This document shows, one piece after another, positions 1 through 11,001 of a DNA stretch of 64,000 nt. Location of the stretch: the NCBI RefSeq assembly GCF_900116685.1, contig NZ_FPBL01000002.1, positions 248,001 through 312,000 of the forward strand, written 5' to 3'. The translations under genes were made by a program, and so were the position numbers. The notes beneath the pieces were generated by a model. The model saw only the letters and a list, made by a program, of their open reading frames with translations. It did no database searches and was not told where the DNA came from. This stretch comes from Nitrosomonas eutropha. GTDB lineage: Bacteria > Pseudomonadota > Gammaproteobacteria > Burkholderiales > Nitrosomonadaceae. The stretch's first letter is position 1. Each line of letters begins with the position of its first letter.

Positions 1-44
1 GCAGTAACCAGAACAAAGCCTCGATAAAATTGGAATGAAGTTTT

Positions 45-317
45 ATGGACTATGAAAAATATAAGCGCCTGCCCAGATCGCATTACACCTTGCTTGAGGC
101 CAGCCGTGAAAAGAAAACAACCAATACAAAAATCCTCGCACAACACCTCAATCGATCTCCGGCAACCATTCGAACCCAGTTTCAGAGAATCATGGCATTT
201 CTTGAGGTTCACTGCAGATATGAAGCACTGCGTAAAGCAGAGGAGAAAGGTTTGATCAGGCAAAATAGACGCCTCCCCCCTGCCTGTACAGAAGAGAGTA
301 GTTCACCGCAAGCCTAG
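45..317 (+). CDS. Small helix-turn-helix protein, probable DNA-binding regulator
   Basis: This 90-residue protein has a LuxR/GerE-like helix-turn-helix pattern at about residues 24-55, where KILAQHLNRSPATIRTQ reads as a positioning helix, a turn and a recognition helix. The start ATG at 45 follows a purine-rich GGAATGAAG with workable spacing. The C-terminal tail is polar and probably unstructured. There is no receiver or ligand-binding domain, so it would be a stand-alone DNA-binding module. It sits alone, upstream of a convergent aminotransferase gene. The fold call is made by eye and no target is known. Confidence 0.6.
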   Translation: MDYEKYKRLPRSHYTLLEASREKKTTNTKILAQHLNRSPATIRTQFQRIMAFLEVHCRYEALRKAEEKGLIRQNRRLPPACTEESSSPQA

Positions 318-499
318 GAGATAAATCTGGAAAGCCCTCGTCAACTACAGTAAGTTATGCTTACCAAAGATGACTCAAAGCAGAGAAGATTTTTTAGTGA
401 AGACTGTACAATTTATCGACAACCGGTTACTGTCACTCTCCGCCACATTGCGATGACCTGATAAAAACAGGTATCACTCAATACAGGTTAAGAAGCGGG

Positions 500-1693
500 T
501 CAACCCAGTAAACTGGCGATACGTCTGACAGCCTCCCGGAGATTTTCCATAGAAGTCGCAAACGATAACCGCATATAACCCTCGCAACCGAAGGCTGATC
601 CTGGCACAACAGCCACTTCAGCCTGTTCCAGAAGATAACTGCAAAAAGTAACGTCACTGCTGTCCTGCAATACTTGTTGGGATTGCAACCGGCTGATTGC
701 CTGCCTTGCATCCGCAAAAGCATAAAAAGCCCCCTCGGATAATAAACAGTGAATACCTGTTATGGAATTCAGCGCATCTGTCAGAAACTGATTGCGCTCC
801 TTGAAAGCCTCCACCATTGGAATCATGCAGGATTGATCGCCATTTAATGCAGCCTCGGCTGCCATTTGAGCGATAGAGTTCGGGTTGGATGTACTTTGTG
901 ACTGGATATTCTCCATCGCGGTAATGATTGTTGCCGGCCCGCCACAATAGCCAATTCGCCAGCCGGTCATGGCATAAGCTTTGGAAACACCATTGAGGAC
1001 AACGGTGCGTGCTTTCAGATCGGGGCAGGCGTTCAGAATATTGACGAACCTATCACCGGTCAGGAGGATATGCTCATACATATCATCAGTAGCGATCAGA
1101 ATTTCCGGGTGTTTACGCAATACTGCCCCTAATGCCTGCAATTCCTCCTGGCTGTAGACACCACCGGAAGGGTTTCCCGGGCTGTTGAGAATAAACATGC
1201 GGGTTCTGGATGTTATTGTTTTCTCCAGCTGATCAGCTGATATTTTGAATTTCTCTTCAATCCCAGTATTGATAAATACAGGTTTCCCCTGTGCAATCAA
1301 GACCATATCCGGATAGGAAACCCAATATGGTGCCGGGATAATGACTTCATCACCTGGATCAATCGTAGCCAGAATCAGGTTGAAAAAACTTTGTTTCCCT
1401 CCACTGGAGACCAGAATCTCTCCGGCAGTAAAATTCAGAGAATTTTCCCGCTTGAATTTCGAGATAATTGCCTGCTTTAAAGATGCGGTGCCACCCACAG
1501 CCGTATATTTTGTAAAACCATTGCGGATTGCTGTAATCGCCGCATCCTTGATATGCAACGGCGTATCGAAATCCGGCTCACCCGCACCCAGACCAATAAT
1601 ATTTTTCCCTTCCGCCTTGAGCCTGGCCGCTTTGGCAGTCACTGCCAAGGTGGGCGAAGGTTTGATAGCCTGAACGCGTTGCGAGAGTTTCAC
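500..1693 (-). CDS. aspC: Aspartate aminotransferase (class I/II, PLP-dependent)
   Basis: This 397-residue cytosolic enzyme transfers the amino group between aspartate and 2-oxoglutarate through pyridoxal phosphate. The PLP lysine is K238 in the SKAYAMTGWRIGY motif. NSPGNPSGG is the cofactor-binding loop, and MRLSFATS near the C-terminus carries the carboxylate-binding arginine. Length and motifs fit the Ib subfamily, as in Thermus and many Betaproteobacteria, rather than the E. coli AspC type. It is transcribed divergently from uvrB across about 78 bp. Some Ib members also act on other amino acids or on prephenate, so exact specificity is inferred. Confidence 0.9.
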   Translation of the reverse strand: MKLSQRVQAIKPSPTLAVTAKAARLKAEGKNIIGLGAGEPDFDTPLHIKDAAITAIRNGFTKYTAVGGTASLKQAIISKFKRENSLNFTAGEILVSSGGKQSFFNLILATIDPGDEVIIPAPYWVSYPDMVLIAQGKPVFINTGIEEKFKISADQLEKTITSRTRMFILNSPGNPSGGVYSQEELQALGAVLRKHPEILIATDDMYEHILLTGDRFVNILNACPDLKARTVVLNGVSKAYAMTGWRIGYCGGPATIITAMENIQSQSTSNPNSIAQMAAEAALNGDQSCMIPMVEAFKERNQFLTDALNSITGIHCLLSEGAFYAFADARQAISRLQSQQVLQDSSDVTFCSYLLEQAEVAVVPGSAFGCEGYMRLSFATSMENLREAVRRIASLLG

Positions 1694-1771
1694 GAGACAG
1701 CTCCTGATGTGTGTGATTTGCGCATGTTAGAATTAAAAAATAATTAAATTTCGAGTACAGCGATCAAACCT

Positions 1772-3871
1772 GTGATTATTACCTTTCCAGACAGTCCTTA
1801 CAAGCTCAATCAGGCATTTCAGCCAGCGGGTGATCAATCAGATGCCATCCGCAAGCTGGTGGATGGAATGGAATCAGGCTTATCATTCCAGACGTTGTTA
1901 GGCGTAACCGGATCCGGAAAAACGTTCACCATCGCCAATATGATTGCGCAACTCGGGCGCCCGGCCATTATCATGGCCCCGAACAAGACGCTGGCCGCGC
2001 AACTCTATGCCGAAATGCGCGAGTTTTTTCCAGAAAATGCGGTTGAGTATTTTGTTTCCTACTATGACTACTATCAGCCGGAAGCTTATGTTCCCTCCCG
2101 CGATCTGTTCATCGAAAAAGATTCCAGCATTAACGAACACATTGAACAGATGCGTCTTTCCGCCACAAAATCTCTGCTGGAACGGGAAGATGCCATCATC
2201 GTAGCGACTGTATCCTGTATTTACGGTATCGGTGATCCGGTTGATTATCACGGCATGATCCTGCATATACGCGAACATGAAAAAATCACACAGCGCGATA
2301 TCATCCAGCGACTGGCAGATATGCAATACCAGCGTAACGAATTCGAATTTGCACGGGGTACTTTTCGTGTACGTGGTGATGTGCTGGATGTCTTCCCGGC
2401 AGAAAACTCTGAAACGGCTCTGCGTATCTCCCTGTTCGACGACGAAGTGGAGAGCATGGCGCTGTTTGATCCACTCACCGGACATACCCGGCAAAAAGTT
2501 TCGCGCTATACAGTCTACCCTTCCAGCCATTACGTTACCCCGCGCAGCACCACCCTGCGCGCGATCGAAACCATCAAAACCGAACTTGCCGAACGACTGA
2601 ACCATCTTTACGAAAATCATAAATTGGTGGAAGCCCAGCGCTTGGAACAACGTACCCGTTTCGATCTGGAAATGTTAAATGAATTGGGTTTCTGCAAAGG
2701 AATCGAAAATTATTCTCGTCATTTATCTGGCCGGCAACCGGGCGACCCACCGCCAACACTCATTGATTACCTGCCGGATAACGCATTGATGATTATTGAT
2801 GAGAGCCATGTTACCGTTCCTCAAGTTGGTGGAATGTACAAAGGCGATCGTTCAAGAAAGGAGAATCTGGTGGCTTACGGATTTCGCCTGCCTTCCGCGC
2901 TGGATAACCGGCCGCTCAGGTTTGAGGAATTTGAAAAACTGATGCCACAAACTATTTTCGTTTCCGCCACACCGGCAGATTATGAAATACAGCACAGTGG
3001 CCAGATTGCCGAACAGGTCGTGCGACCAACCGGGCTGGTGGATCCGGTAATCATCATCCGTCCGGTAGCTACCCAAGTGGACGATCTGATGTCTGAAGTC
3101 TCAATACGTACCAAACAGGGCGAGCGGACATTAGTTACCACCCTGACCAAGCGCATGGCGGAAGATCTGACCGATTATTTTTCTGATCACGGCATCCGAG
3201 TGCGTTATCTGCATTCCGATATTGATACCGTTGAACGGGTTGAAATCATTCGTGATCTGCGCCTGGGCAAATTCGATGTCCTGGTCGGGATCAATCTGTT
3301 GCGGGAGGGATTGGATATTCCAGAAGCCTCACTGGTTGGCATACTGGATGCCGATAAAGAAGGTTTCCTCCGTTCAGAACGCTCATTGATCCAAACCATG
3401 GGACGCGCCGCCCGGCATATCAATGGAACCGTCATTCTTTATGCCGACAGAATCACCAATTCGATGCGGCGCGCCATTGATGAAACTGAACGGCGACGCA
3501 ACAAACAGAAGCTGTTCAATCAGCAGAACAATATTACGCCACGCGGTGTCAGCAAGCGGATCAAGGATTTGATCGATGGTGTTTACGACAGTAAAGATGC
3601 GGCAGAACATCAGAAGGTAGCGCAAATCCAGGCTCACTACGCGGCCATGGATGAAACACAACTTGCAAAAGAAATTCAGCGATTGGAAAAAACCATGCTG
3701 GCAGCAGCCAAAAACATGGAATTTGAACAGGCTGCCCAGTATCGTGATGAAATAAAGAATCTTAAAAACAAGCTGTTTATCGGCATGATTGATCCCGCCG
3801 AGGTCGGAGACATACCATCGCCAGCGATTAAAAAATCAGGAAAAAAATCCGGGAAGCGTCTCCAGATCTGA
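1772..3871 (+). CDS. uvrB: UvrABC system protein B, excision repair
   Basis: UvrB is the damage-verifying helicase-like subunit of nucleotide excision repair. It receives the lesion from UvrA and recruits UvrC. The Walker A motif GVTGSGKT lies near residues 44-51. The beta-hairpin region includes [12 protein letters not shown], and the Walker B/DESH box is [15 protein letters not shown]. The C-terminal UVR motif ([17 protein letters not shown]) binds UvrC. The start is GTG at 1772, because the family N-terminus ([14 protein letters not shown]) begins right after it and no upstream ATG fits. The 699 residues are slightly longer than the usual ~670 because of a Lys-rich tail. Confidence 0.97.
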   Translation: MIITFPDSPYKLNQAFQPAGDQSDAIRKLVDGMESGLSFQTLLGVTGSGKTFTIANMIAQLGRPAIIMAPNKTLAAQLYAEMREFFPENAVEYFVSYYDYYQPEAYVPSRDLFIEKDSSINEHIEQMRLSATKSLLEREDAIIVATVSCIYGIGDPVDYHGMILHIREHEKITQRDIIQRLADMQYQRNEFEFARGTFRVRGDVLDVFPAENSETALRISLFDDEVESMALFDPLTGHTRQKVSRYTVYPSSHYVTPRSTTLRAIETIKTELAERLNHLYENHKLVEAQRLEQRTRFDLEMLNELGFCKGIENYSRHLSGRQPGDPPPTLIDYLPDNALMIIDESHVTVPQVGGMYKGDRSRKENLVAYGFRLPSALDNRPLRFEEFEKLMPQTIFVSATPADYEIQHSGQIAEQVVRPTGLVDPVIIIRPVATQVDDLMSEVSIRTKQGERTLVTTLTKRMAEDLTDYFSDHGIRVRYLHSDIDTVERVEIIRDLRLGKFDVLVGINLLREGLDIPEASLVGILDADKEGFLRSERSLIQTMGRAARHINGTVILYADRITNSMRRAIDETERRRNKQKLFNQQNNITPRGVSKRIKDLIDGVYDSKDAAEHQKVAQIQAHYAAMDETQLAKEIQRLEKTMLAAAKNMEFEQAAQYRDEIKNLKNKLFIGMIDPAEVGDIPSPAIKKSGKKSGKRLQI

Positions 3872-3997
3872 TTATTCTCCTCTTCTGCAGGTTTTGCATA
3901 GATCGCTCATCCATGCCAAAATAAAAAAGAATATTCGGCTGGGAACAGGGTTTTCCGGCAATTTTACTTCCCTGCTTACAACCAGCACCCACTTCTT

Positions 3998-4016
3998 CGG
4001 ACAAAAAATTTGTCCG
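3998..4016. repeat. Short perfect inverted repeat upstream of the sucrose operon
   Basis: An 8-bp arm CGGACAAA is followed by AAA and the exact complement TTTGTCCG. It lies 50 bp before the fructokinase start and 127 bp after uvrB. No T-run follows on the + strand, so it is a poor Rho-independent terminator. An operator for the sucrose operon is possible but is only inferred from position. Confidence 0.4.
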
Positions 4017-4065
4017 CGTTATTTCCGGGAATGACCGGCCATCACTGACAGGAGTTTGACAGATT

Positions 4066-4995
4066 ATGTCCACTGATCAGCACAGCACACCCACAAAAAA
4101 CATCATTTTGTTTGGTGAAGTATTAGCAGATATCTTCCCCGATGGCCCGGTCATGGGCGGGGCACCTTTTAATGTGGGCTATCATCTGCAAGCTTTTGGA
4201 TTGTGCCCCATTCTGATAACACGTACAGGTAACGATCCTCTTCGCCAGAGATTGATTAAGCTGATGAATAATGCCGGGATGTCTGTTATCGGTGTCCAGC
4301 ACGATTCACACTACCCCACTGGACAAGTTCAGGTTAAACCACTCGAAAATGGGCATGAATTCGATATTCTGGCTGATCAAGCGTACGATTTTATTGATTC
4401 AGATGTTGCCGGCGATACAGCCACAGTCAATAAACCTCAATTAGTGTATTTCGGCACACTGGCACAACGTAACCCGATATCTGGTATAGCACTGGCAGAA
4501 GTACTGCGACGTACTCCGCAAGCCCTCCGTCTGCTCGATATCAATTTAAGAGAACCCTGGTATCGTCCGGAAATCATACGGTATTCACTAACCCAGGCAG
4601 ATCACGTGAAAGTCAATGAAGATGAGCTGGCCAAGTTACCTGACTTATTAACTTTTCAAACTGGTAACGTCCGTGATAGTGCAACCCATCTGGTAGAAAC
4701 CTTTCAATTAAAAAGCTTACTGGTAACACGCGGCGCCGGTGGTGCCTGGTTGCTTGATCAAACCGGTAACTACACCGAAACAGCTGGCATCACCAATATA
4801 CCGATTATTGATACTGTTGGTGCGGGGGATGGGTTTTGCGCGGTCTTCATTCTCGGATTACTGCTTGGCTGGCCAGATGCATTAACACTGGAACGCGCAA
4901 ACCGGTTTGCTGCCGCCTTATGCGGAATACGCGGCGCCACACCGGAATCAGCCAGATTTTATGATGTTTTTCTCAAGAACTGGAACCTGCCATGA
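4066..4995 (+). CDS. Fructokinase, PfkB/ribokinase family
   Basis: This 309-residue sugar kinase would phosphorylate fructose with ATP to give fructose 6-phosphate. The N-terminal GEVLADIFPDGPVMGGAPFN matches the substrate-binding start of PfkB kinases. The C-terminal signature DTVGAGDGF spans 249-257, with the catalytic base at D255. It is the first gene of a compact operon, and the next gene starts 10 bp after its stop. Partnered with sucrose synthase, it would recycle the fructose released by sucrose cleavage; as a supplier of fructose 6-phosphate it also feeds sucrose-phosphate synthase. Substrate choice is inferred from the sucrose neighbours. Confidence 0.9.
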   Translation: MSTDQHSTPTKNIILFGEVLADIFPDGPVMGGAPFNVGYHLQAFGLCPILITRTGNDPLRQRLIKLMNNAGMSVIGVQHDSHYPTGQVQVKPLENGHEFDILADQAYDFIDSDVAGDTATVNKPQLVYFGTLAQRNPISGIALAEVLRRTPQALRLLDINLREPWYRPEIIRYSLTQADHVKVNEDELAKLPDLLTFQTGNVRDSATHLVETFQLKSLLVTRGAGGAWLLDQTGNYTETAGITNIPIIDTVGAGDGFCAVFILGLLLGWPDALTLERANRFAAALCGIRGATPESARFYDVFLKNWNLP

Positions 4996-5005
4996 TAACT
5001 AAACG

Positions 5006-7144
5006 ATGTTAGATCAAAAACTTTACATTCTGATGATCAGCGCACATGGCCTGATACGCGGTCATGATATGGAGCTGGGACGTGATGCGGATACCGGCGG
5101 GCAGATCACCTATGTTGTCGAACTGGCACGTGCATTGGGACGCAACAGTAATATTGCCCAGGTTGATCTGCTAACGCGCCAGATCGAAGATTCAAAAGTC
5201 TCCCCTGATTATGCAGCCCATATCGAAAAACTTGGGCCGAACGCACACATCGTTCGATTACCCTGCGGCCCCCGTAAATATCTGCGTAAAGAATTACTGT
5301 GGCCGCACCTGGATCAGATGGTGGATCGCTGTCTGCACTATCTGCGCCAACAAGGGCGCTTACCCGATTTAATCCATACGCATTATGCAGATGCCGGCTA
5401 TATCGGCCTGCATTTGTCCAATCTGCTGGGCATTCCACAAATACATACAGGCCATTCGCTTGGTCGCCCCAAACGGGAACGCCTGCTTGCCGCTGGACGT
5501 AAAGAGCAGACGATTGAGCGACAATTCAATCTATCGCAGCGCATTGCAGCTGAAGAAGAAACACTGGTCCACGCTTCATTGATCGTCACCAGCACCTCGC
5601 AGGAGATCGAAGACCAGTATGGTATGTATGAAAATACTGATCCACGCCGCTGCCGGGTTATCCCGCCAGGAACTGATACTTCGCGTTTCTCACCACCTGG
5701 GCGTAAGCTGATTGACCCCAACACACAAACAGGCGTAGATCGATTTCTAAGCAATCCCAAGAAACCGATGATTCTGGCTATTTGCCGTCCGGACACGCGC
5801 AAGAATCTCGATGGGCTGATCAAGGCATATGGCTCGGATCAAGCGTTGCAGGATATCGCCAACCTGGTGATTGTTGCCGGCTCCCGCGAAGACATTCGCA
5901 TGATGGAAGCATCGCAGCGCGAAGTCATGAGCGATCTGCTGCTTGATATTGATCGTTATGATTTGTGGGGCAAGATTGCGATCCCCAAGCACTTCACAGC
6001 GGAAGACATACCGGAACTTTACCGCCTGGCTGTTCGCAGACGCGGTATCTTTATCAACCCTGCCCTGACCGAACCCTTCGGGCTTACTTTGATTGAAGCC
6101 GCGGCCAGCGGCTTGCCCATTATTGCGCCGGAAGATGGCGGGCCGTGTGACATCATCGCCAATTGCCGCAATGGATTACTCGTCAATACACTGAACCATA
6201 CAAACATCGCCAGTGCACTGAAAGAAGCATTATCCGACAGGAAACGTTGGCGTGACTGGTCCAGAAACGGCATAACCAATGTCAGACGCCACTACACCTG
6301 GGATGCCCACGTTACAAAATATATAAGAGAAATCAATAAACTACTGCGCAAGGAACGCAAACGTCTGCGTCGCCAGTTTGCAGCCACACTGCACACCGAT
6401 TGGGCACCAATTCCACTGGCGAGAAAAATGATCATCAGCGATATCGACAACACCTTGCTTGGTGATGAACAAGGTCTGGCGGAACTGCTGCAATGGCTGC
6501 GAGCACACGCCAATACCGTTTCATTTGGCGTTGCCACCGGGAGGTCGGTTGAAAGTGCTGTAAAAATTCTCAAAAAATGGCATGTACCAATGCCTGATAT
6601 CCTGATCACCTCGGTTGGCAGCGAAATCAATTACTGGCCATCCTTGCGCCCGGATCAGGGCTGGAGTAACCACATCCGCCACCAATGGCGACGAGAAACG
6701 CTAGCTGAAGCACTACAAGCAATCCCGGGGCTGACGCTCCAATCCCATGAAAATCAGCGCGAATTCAAGTTAAGTTATTCGGTTACACCCGAGCAAATGC
6801 CGCCACTCGAACAACTGTACCAGTATCTGCACCAGCAAAATCTCCATGCCAAACTAATCTATTCACATGAAACATTCCTGGATGTATTACCAGCACGAGC
6901 TTCCAAAGGCCTGGCAGTACGTTATCTGGCATATAAGTGGGGATTATCACTACGAAATTTTCTGATAGCCGGAGACTCCGGCAACGATGAAGAAATGCTG
7001 GTGGGCGATACGCTGGGAGTAGTGGTGGGGAATCACAGCCCGGAACTGGAACCGCTACGCGGGCTGGAACAGATGTATTTTGCAAACAATACTTATGCTC
7101 GTGGAATCCTCGAAGGGTTGGAGCACTACAATTTTGCACAATAA
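5006..7144 (+). CDS. Sucrose-phosphate synthase fused to a HAD sucrose-phosphatase-like domain
   Basis: This 712-residue GT4 glycosyltransferase makes sucrose 6-phosphate from a nucleotide-glucose and fructose 6-phosphate. The N-terminal GT-B half begins with [10 protein letters not shown] and DADTGGQ. The nucleotide-sugar motif [10 protein letters not shown] lies in the second Rossmann domain. From about residue 470 a HAD-type domain starts with [11 protein letters not shown], in which D479 and D481 are the nucleophile and acid/base aspartates, and GDSGNDEEM near the end is the Mg-binding motif. Because the HAD motifs are intact, one polypeptide may make and dephosphorylate sucrose-P, though plant-type SPS tails are often inactive. 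The start lacks a strong ribosome-binding site and may be translationally coupled to the kinase gene. Confidence 0.93.
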   Translation: MLDQKLYILMISAHGLIRGHDMELGRDADTGGQITYVVELARALGRNSNIAQVDLLTRQIEDSKVSPDYAAHIEKLGPNAHIVRLPCGPRKYLRKELLWPHLDQMVDRCLHYLRQQGRLPDLIHTHYADAGYIGLHLSNLLGIPQIHTGHSLGRPKRERLLAAGRKEQTIERQFNLSQRIAAEEETLVHASLIVTSTSQEIEDQYGMYENTDPRRCRVIPPGTDTSRFSPPGRKLIDPNTQTGVDRFLSNPKKPMILAICRPDTRKNLDGLIKAYGSDQALQDIANLVIVAGSREDIRMMEASQREVMSDLLLDIDRYDLWGKIAIPKHFTAEDIPELYRLAVRRRGIFINPALTEPFGLTLIEAAASGLPIIAPEDGGPCDIIANCRNGLLVNTLNHTNIASALKEALSDRKRWRDWSRNGITNVRRHYTWDAHVTKYIREINKLLRKERKRLRRQFAATLHTDWAPIPLARKMIISDIDNTLLGDEQGLAELLQWLRAHANTVSFGVATGRSVESAVKILKKWHVPMPDILITSVGSEINYWPSLRPDQGWSNHIRHQWRRETLAEALQAIPGLTLQSHENQREFKLSYSVTPEQMPPLEQLYQYLHQQNLHAKLIYSHETFLDVLPARASKGLAVRYLAYKWGLSLRNFLIAGDSGNDEEMLVGDTLGVVVGNHSPELEPLRGLEQMYFANNTYARGILEGLEHYNFAQ

Positions 7145-7155
7145 GGATTTTTGCC

Positions 7156-9540
7156 ATGACCACGATTGACACACTAGCCACTTGCACCCAACAAAACAGA
7201 GATGCTGTCTATACATTATTACGCCGCTATTTCTCAACGAACCGCCCCCTGCTCCTGCAATCCGATCTGCGGGATGAACTACTGCAGTTGGAAAAAGATT
7301 GCGAGCGATCCGATATGCTTCACGAATTCGTATTTCGCCTGCAGGAAGGCGTATTTTGTTCACCCTGGGCTTATTTCGTGCTCCGGCCAGGCGTTGCAAA
7401 ATGGGAATTTGTGCGTATTCATCAGGAACATCTCATCCCGGAAAAGATTACCGTCAGTGAGTTTCTCGGGTTCAAGGAATCGACTATCAAAGGAGAGACA
7501 ACCGAATCCATCCTGGAAGTTGATTTTGGCCCGTTTAACCGGGGATTTCCCAAGTTAAAGGAATCTCGATCGATCGGACAGGGAGTCATCTTCCTTAACC
7601 GCCAGCTCTCCAGTGAAATGTTTACCCGCATTGAAACTGGCAATACCGGATTGCTGCATTTTCTGGGAGTCCATGCCATTGATGGGCAACAACTAATGTT
7701 CAGCAGCAATTCACGTAGTATCAACACGATGCGCAGCCAGTTGCGCCAGGCATTGGAAATGCTGGAAACAATAGATGGTGCAACTCCCTGGGCCGAGCTG
7801 ACACAGAAAATGAGCAGGCTTGGATTTGCGCCAGGCTGGGGGCACAACGCCGCACGGGTGACTGAGACCATGAATATGTTGATGGATATTCTGGAAGCGC
7901 CCTCTCCTTCTGCACTTGAAGCATTTCTGGCGCGTATTCCCATGATTTCCCGCCTGCTGATCCTTTCTCCTCACGGCTATTTTGGACAGGATAATGTACT
8001 CGGATTGCCGGATACTGGCGGCCAAGTCGTCTATATTCTGGATCAGGTACGCGCGCTGGAACAGGAAATGCGTGATCGGTTACAGCTGCAGGGCGTTCAG
8101 GTTGAACCTAAAATACTGATTGTCACCCGCCTGATTCCTGATGCGGGTGACACTACTTGCAATCAACGGTTGGAAAAGGTCAGCGGCTGTACTAACGCCT
8201 GGATTCTACGCGTACCATTTCGCAAACAAAGCGGAGAAATTATTCCCCACTGGATCTCGCGCTTCGAGATATGGCCTCATCTCGAAACATTTACACTGGA
8301 TGTCGAGCGAGAGGCACTGGCAGAACTGGGTGGACGGCCCGATCTCATCATCGGCAATTACTCGGATGGCAACCTGGTTGCCACCCTGCTCAGCAGAAAA
8401 CTGGGCGTCACCCAGTGCAACATCGCACACGCACTGGAGAAAACTAAATATCTGCATTCTGACATTTACTGGCAGGAAAATGAGGATAAATACCATTTCT
8501 CCTGCCAGTACACTGCCGATTTGCTGGCGATGAATGCGGCTGATTTTATCGTAACCAGCACCTATCAGGAAATTGCGGGGACGCGCGAGGCAGAGGGTCA
8601 ATACGAAAGTTATCGAGCCTTTTCCATGCCTGGTCTTTATCGGGTGATTGACGGAATTGATCTGTTCGATCCAAAATTCAATATCGTTTCCCCAGGCGCT
8701 GATGCTGAAGTGTATTTCCCCTATACCGATCAACCCAGGCGTCTGCATAGTCTGATTCCGGAAATCGAATCTCTGCTCTTTGGCGATACGGCAAATCTTC
8801 CAGCCCGAGGCGGGCTGCAGGATTCGGACAAGCCCCTGATCTTCACTATGGCACGTCTGGATCGTATTAAAAATATCACCGGGCTGGTTGAATCATACGG
8901 TGCTTCACAGCGTTTACGCTCGCTTGCCAATCTGATAATAGTGGGTGGAAAAACAGATCCGCAACACTCCTCTGACCATGAAGAACAAGAGCAGATACAC
9001 CGCATGCATCAACTGATGGACGAATACAAGCTTGATTCGCAGGTACGCTGGTTGGGCATGCGTCTGGATAAAAATCTGGCTGGGGAGCTTTATCGCTATA
9101 TTGCCGACAAGCGCGGCATATTCGTACAACCTGCCTTGTTCGAGGCATTCGGGCTAACTATCATTGAAGCTATGGCATCCGGCCTGCCAACTTTTGCCAC
9201 CCGCTACGGTGGCCCACTGGAAATCATCCAGCACAATCGTTCCGGTTTTCACATCGACCCCAATCAGGGGGCTGCTACTGCCGATTTGATAGCAGATTTT
9301 CTTGAAAAAAGTCAGAAAAATCCATCGGAATGGGAGCGCCTCTCGCAAGGCGCACTGGATCGCGTTGCCAGCCGCTACACCTGGAAACTCTACGCAGAAC
9401 GTATGATGACGCTATCGCGCATATACAGCTTCTGGAAATTTGTCAGCGGACTTGAACGGGAAGAAACCGATCGCTACCTCAACATGTTCTACCACCTGCA
9501 ATTCCGGCCACTGGCGAACAGGCTGGCCGGTGATGCCTAA
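7156..9540 (+). CDS. Sucrose synthase (GT4)
   Basis: This 794-residue enzyme reversibly converts sucrose plus NDP to NDP-glucose plus fructose. The first ~260 residues correspond to the regulatory N-terminal domains. The GT-B core begins at [12 protein letters not shown], with [10 protein letters not shown] as the fructose-side signature and [14 protein letters not shown] as the E-x7-E nucleotide-sugar motif. Length and sequence agree with my memory of the structurally characterised Nitrosomonas europaea enzyme. The start follows AAGGA with good spacing, 11 bp after the synthase stop, so it is the last gene of the operon. In vivo it would cleave sucrose to ADP-glucose or UDP-glucose for glycogen or cell-wall precursors. 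Confidence 0.97.
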   Translation: MTTIDTLATCTQQNRDAVYTLLRRYFSTNRPLLLQSDLRDELLQLEKDCERSDMLHEFVFRLQEGVFCSPWAYFVLRPGVAKWEFVRIHQEHLIPEKITVSEFLGFKESTIKGETTESILEVDFGPFNRGFPKLKESRSIGQGVIFLNRQLSSEMFTRIETGNTGLLHFLGVHAIDGQQLMFSSNSRSINTMRSQLRQALEMLETIDGATPWAELTQKMSRLGFAPGWGHNAARVTETMNMLMDILEAPSPSALEAFLARIPMISRLLILSPHGYFGQDNVLGLPDTGGQVVYILDQVRALEQEMRDRLQLQGVQVEPKILIVTRLIPDAGDTTCNQRLEKVSGCTNAWILRVPFRKQSGEIIPHWISRFEIWPHLETFTLDVEREALAELGGRPDLIIGNYSDGNLVATLLSRKLGVTQCNIAHALEKTKYLHSDIYWQENEDKYHFSCQYTADLLAMNAADFIVTSTYQEIAGTREAEGQYESYRAFSMPGLYRVIDGIDLFDPKFNIVSPGADAEVYFPYTDQPRRLHSLIPEIESLLFGDTANLPARGGLQDSDKPLIFTMARLDRIKNITGLVESYGASQRLRSLANLIIVGGKTDPQHSSDHEEQEQIHRMHQLMDEYKLDSQVRWLGMRLDKNLAGELYRYIADKRGIFVQPALFEAFGLTIIEAMASGLPTFATRYGGPLEIIQHNRSGFHIDPNQGAATADLIADFLEKSQKNPSEWERLSQGALDRVASRYTWKLYAERMMTLSRIYSFWKFVSGLEREETDRYLNMFYHLQFRPLANRLAGDA

Positions 9541-9759
9541 TTAAGGACCAGTCTGCATAACTTCTGCACCACTATTGTGACTACAAATGTAATGAAGTAG
9601 AGAGTATCCCAGAAAATCCGTTTTATCAAATACTTCGGATCGTACGTCGCTATACTACTTGCGATAACGAAGTTTTGCAGAGATCCCCCCAAGACATCCT
9701 CAAAAATACTCGTTTGGTTGCCGTTTCTCAATCATCTGTTTATCAAGATATAAGAGAAG

Positions 9760-10986
9760 ATGACGAAACGCACATTTCAATCCACGCAGACTGATTCTCG
9801 GATTTCTCCACAAACTTATCTCACCATACATTCAGAAAGGCGCAACCAAGGCATTCCGGTCTTAACAGTTCTGACAGGCACTTTGAATGATATCCAGAGA
9901 ATATGGTGCCATTGGATACAGCAAGAAAGTAGAGATACAGTCGTCTGGTCATCCGGAATGGCTAAATCACTCTCGATCAGCTGGATAGAGAAGCTACTTG
10001 CAAGAGCCGACCTGCAGCACCAATTGCTACTGTATCTGGCGCAGGCCAATCAGTGCACTGCGGAAGAAATCCTCCTTACGCTGAGAAGTAAATCAAGTTA
10101 CGAATTGGAGATTTTCCAACGACAGTTACCCATTCAGCTCTCTACACAAGAATCATTACTCCTCAGCTGGTTTTTGACACAAATCGCCTTATCTCGTGAA
10201 CTGACACCCGATCTGGCGTCAAATCTGGCACAGGCCATGAAACTGGAAGATGGAGAAAATCTAGCACAAGGTATCACAGCTTTTACCAAATTATTGCCAG
10301 TGGTAGTTTTACCCGGCTTACTAGTGGAAATGACTGATGATGAATTATTACGATCGCCATTCACTCGCATACTGGCGCAGATTGCAGAGTGCCTGCCTAA
10401 AATACCAGTTGCATTATCGATCGTGCCTGCACATTTCGAAAACTACTGTACAAAAGCACCTGAATCAAGAATAAAGGCCATGTTACGCCTGGGTATTATC
10501 AAAGCACAGCCCTATTCAAATTCTCATTACATCTTATCTGACAAGACAAATCAGATTCTTCGACAATGTAATGCACCAACGCAATTGTATGAGGAAGCGC
10601 AATCATTATTCTGGTTGATCGCTGAAAAGAAAGATGATCCTTCTATTGCTCGCAGTCAGGCCGAGCAGTTTTTATTTCACATACTGGAGTGGGTACCGGA
10701 AACACGCGGTGTATTCAAGTTAAACGTCAAAATGTCGTTTAAATTTGGGAATCGATTGATGGAGATTGATTTATTTTCCACTGCTGATCGAATAGCCTTG
10801 GAAATAGATGGCTATTATCATTTTCAGGGTCCGGAATCCTGGCGTCGAGATCGACGTAAGGATCTTGCGTTACAAATGCAAGACGTACTTATCTTACGTT
10901 TCTTGGCAGAAGATGTCATTTCCCGACTGGATGAAATTCTTGATAGCGTTTACCAAGCATTACAACACCGACGAAATAAAAATTAA
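9760..10986 (+). CDS. Unknown protein with C-terminal DUF559/Vsr-like nuclease domain (cassette gene 1)
   Basis: I do not recognise this 408-residue protein as a whole. Residues ~310-400 look like a DUF559-type PD-(D/E)xK fold: an early Glu in AEQFLFHIL, MEIDLF with D337, then ALEIDGYYHF with E348 and D350, a basic RRDRRKDLAL helix, and a closing LRFLAEDV strand. The first ~300 residues are helical with no Walker A; PVLTVLTGTLNDI and LLPVVVLP could be strands of a degenerate NTPase-like fold. It heads a three-gene unit, with 15 bp to the next gene. A strand-nicking or cleaving role is inferred only from the fold, and no partner or substrate is known. Confidence 0.6.
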   Translation: MTKRTFQSTQTDSRISPQTYLTIHSERRNQGIPVLTVLTGTLNDIQRIWCHWIQQESRDTVVWSSGMAKSLSISWIEKLLARADLQHQLLLYLAQANQCTAEEILLTLRSKSSYELEIFQRQLPIQLSTQESLLLSWFLTQIALSRELTPDLASNLAQAMKLEDGENLAQGITAFTKLLPVVVLPGLLVEMTDDELLRSPFTRILAQIAECLPKIPVALSIVPAHFENYCTKAPESRIKAMLRLGIIKAQPYSNSHYILSDKTNQILRQCNAPTQLYEEAQSLFWLIAEKKDDPSIARSQAEQFLFHILEWVPETRGVFKLNVKMSFKFGNRLMEIDLFSTADRIALEIDGYYHFQGPESWRRDRRKDLALQMQDVLILRFLAEDVISRLDEILDSVYQALQHRRNKN

Positions 10987-11001
10987 ACCAGAGAATCAAT
11001 A

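Noticed and set aside
457-473. Hairpin ACCTG...CAGGT downstream of the aminotransferase gene.
   Set aside because: Five-bp stem without a following T-run; too weak to call a terminator.
1898-2650. Long minus-strand open frame of 250 codons inside uvrB.
   Set aside because: It is an out-of-frame shadow of a well-conserved gene, with no family resemblance and no start signal.
9537-9731. Minus-strand 64-codon frame filling the gap between sucrose synthase and the three-gene cassette, with a hydrophobic C-terminal half.
   Set aside because: No Shine-Dalgarno, overlaps the sucrose synthase stop, and no family is recognised. It could be a remnant but cannot be supported.
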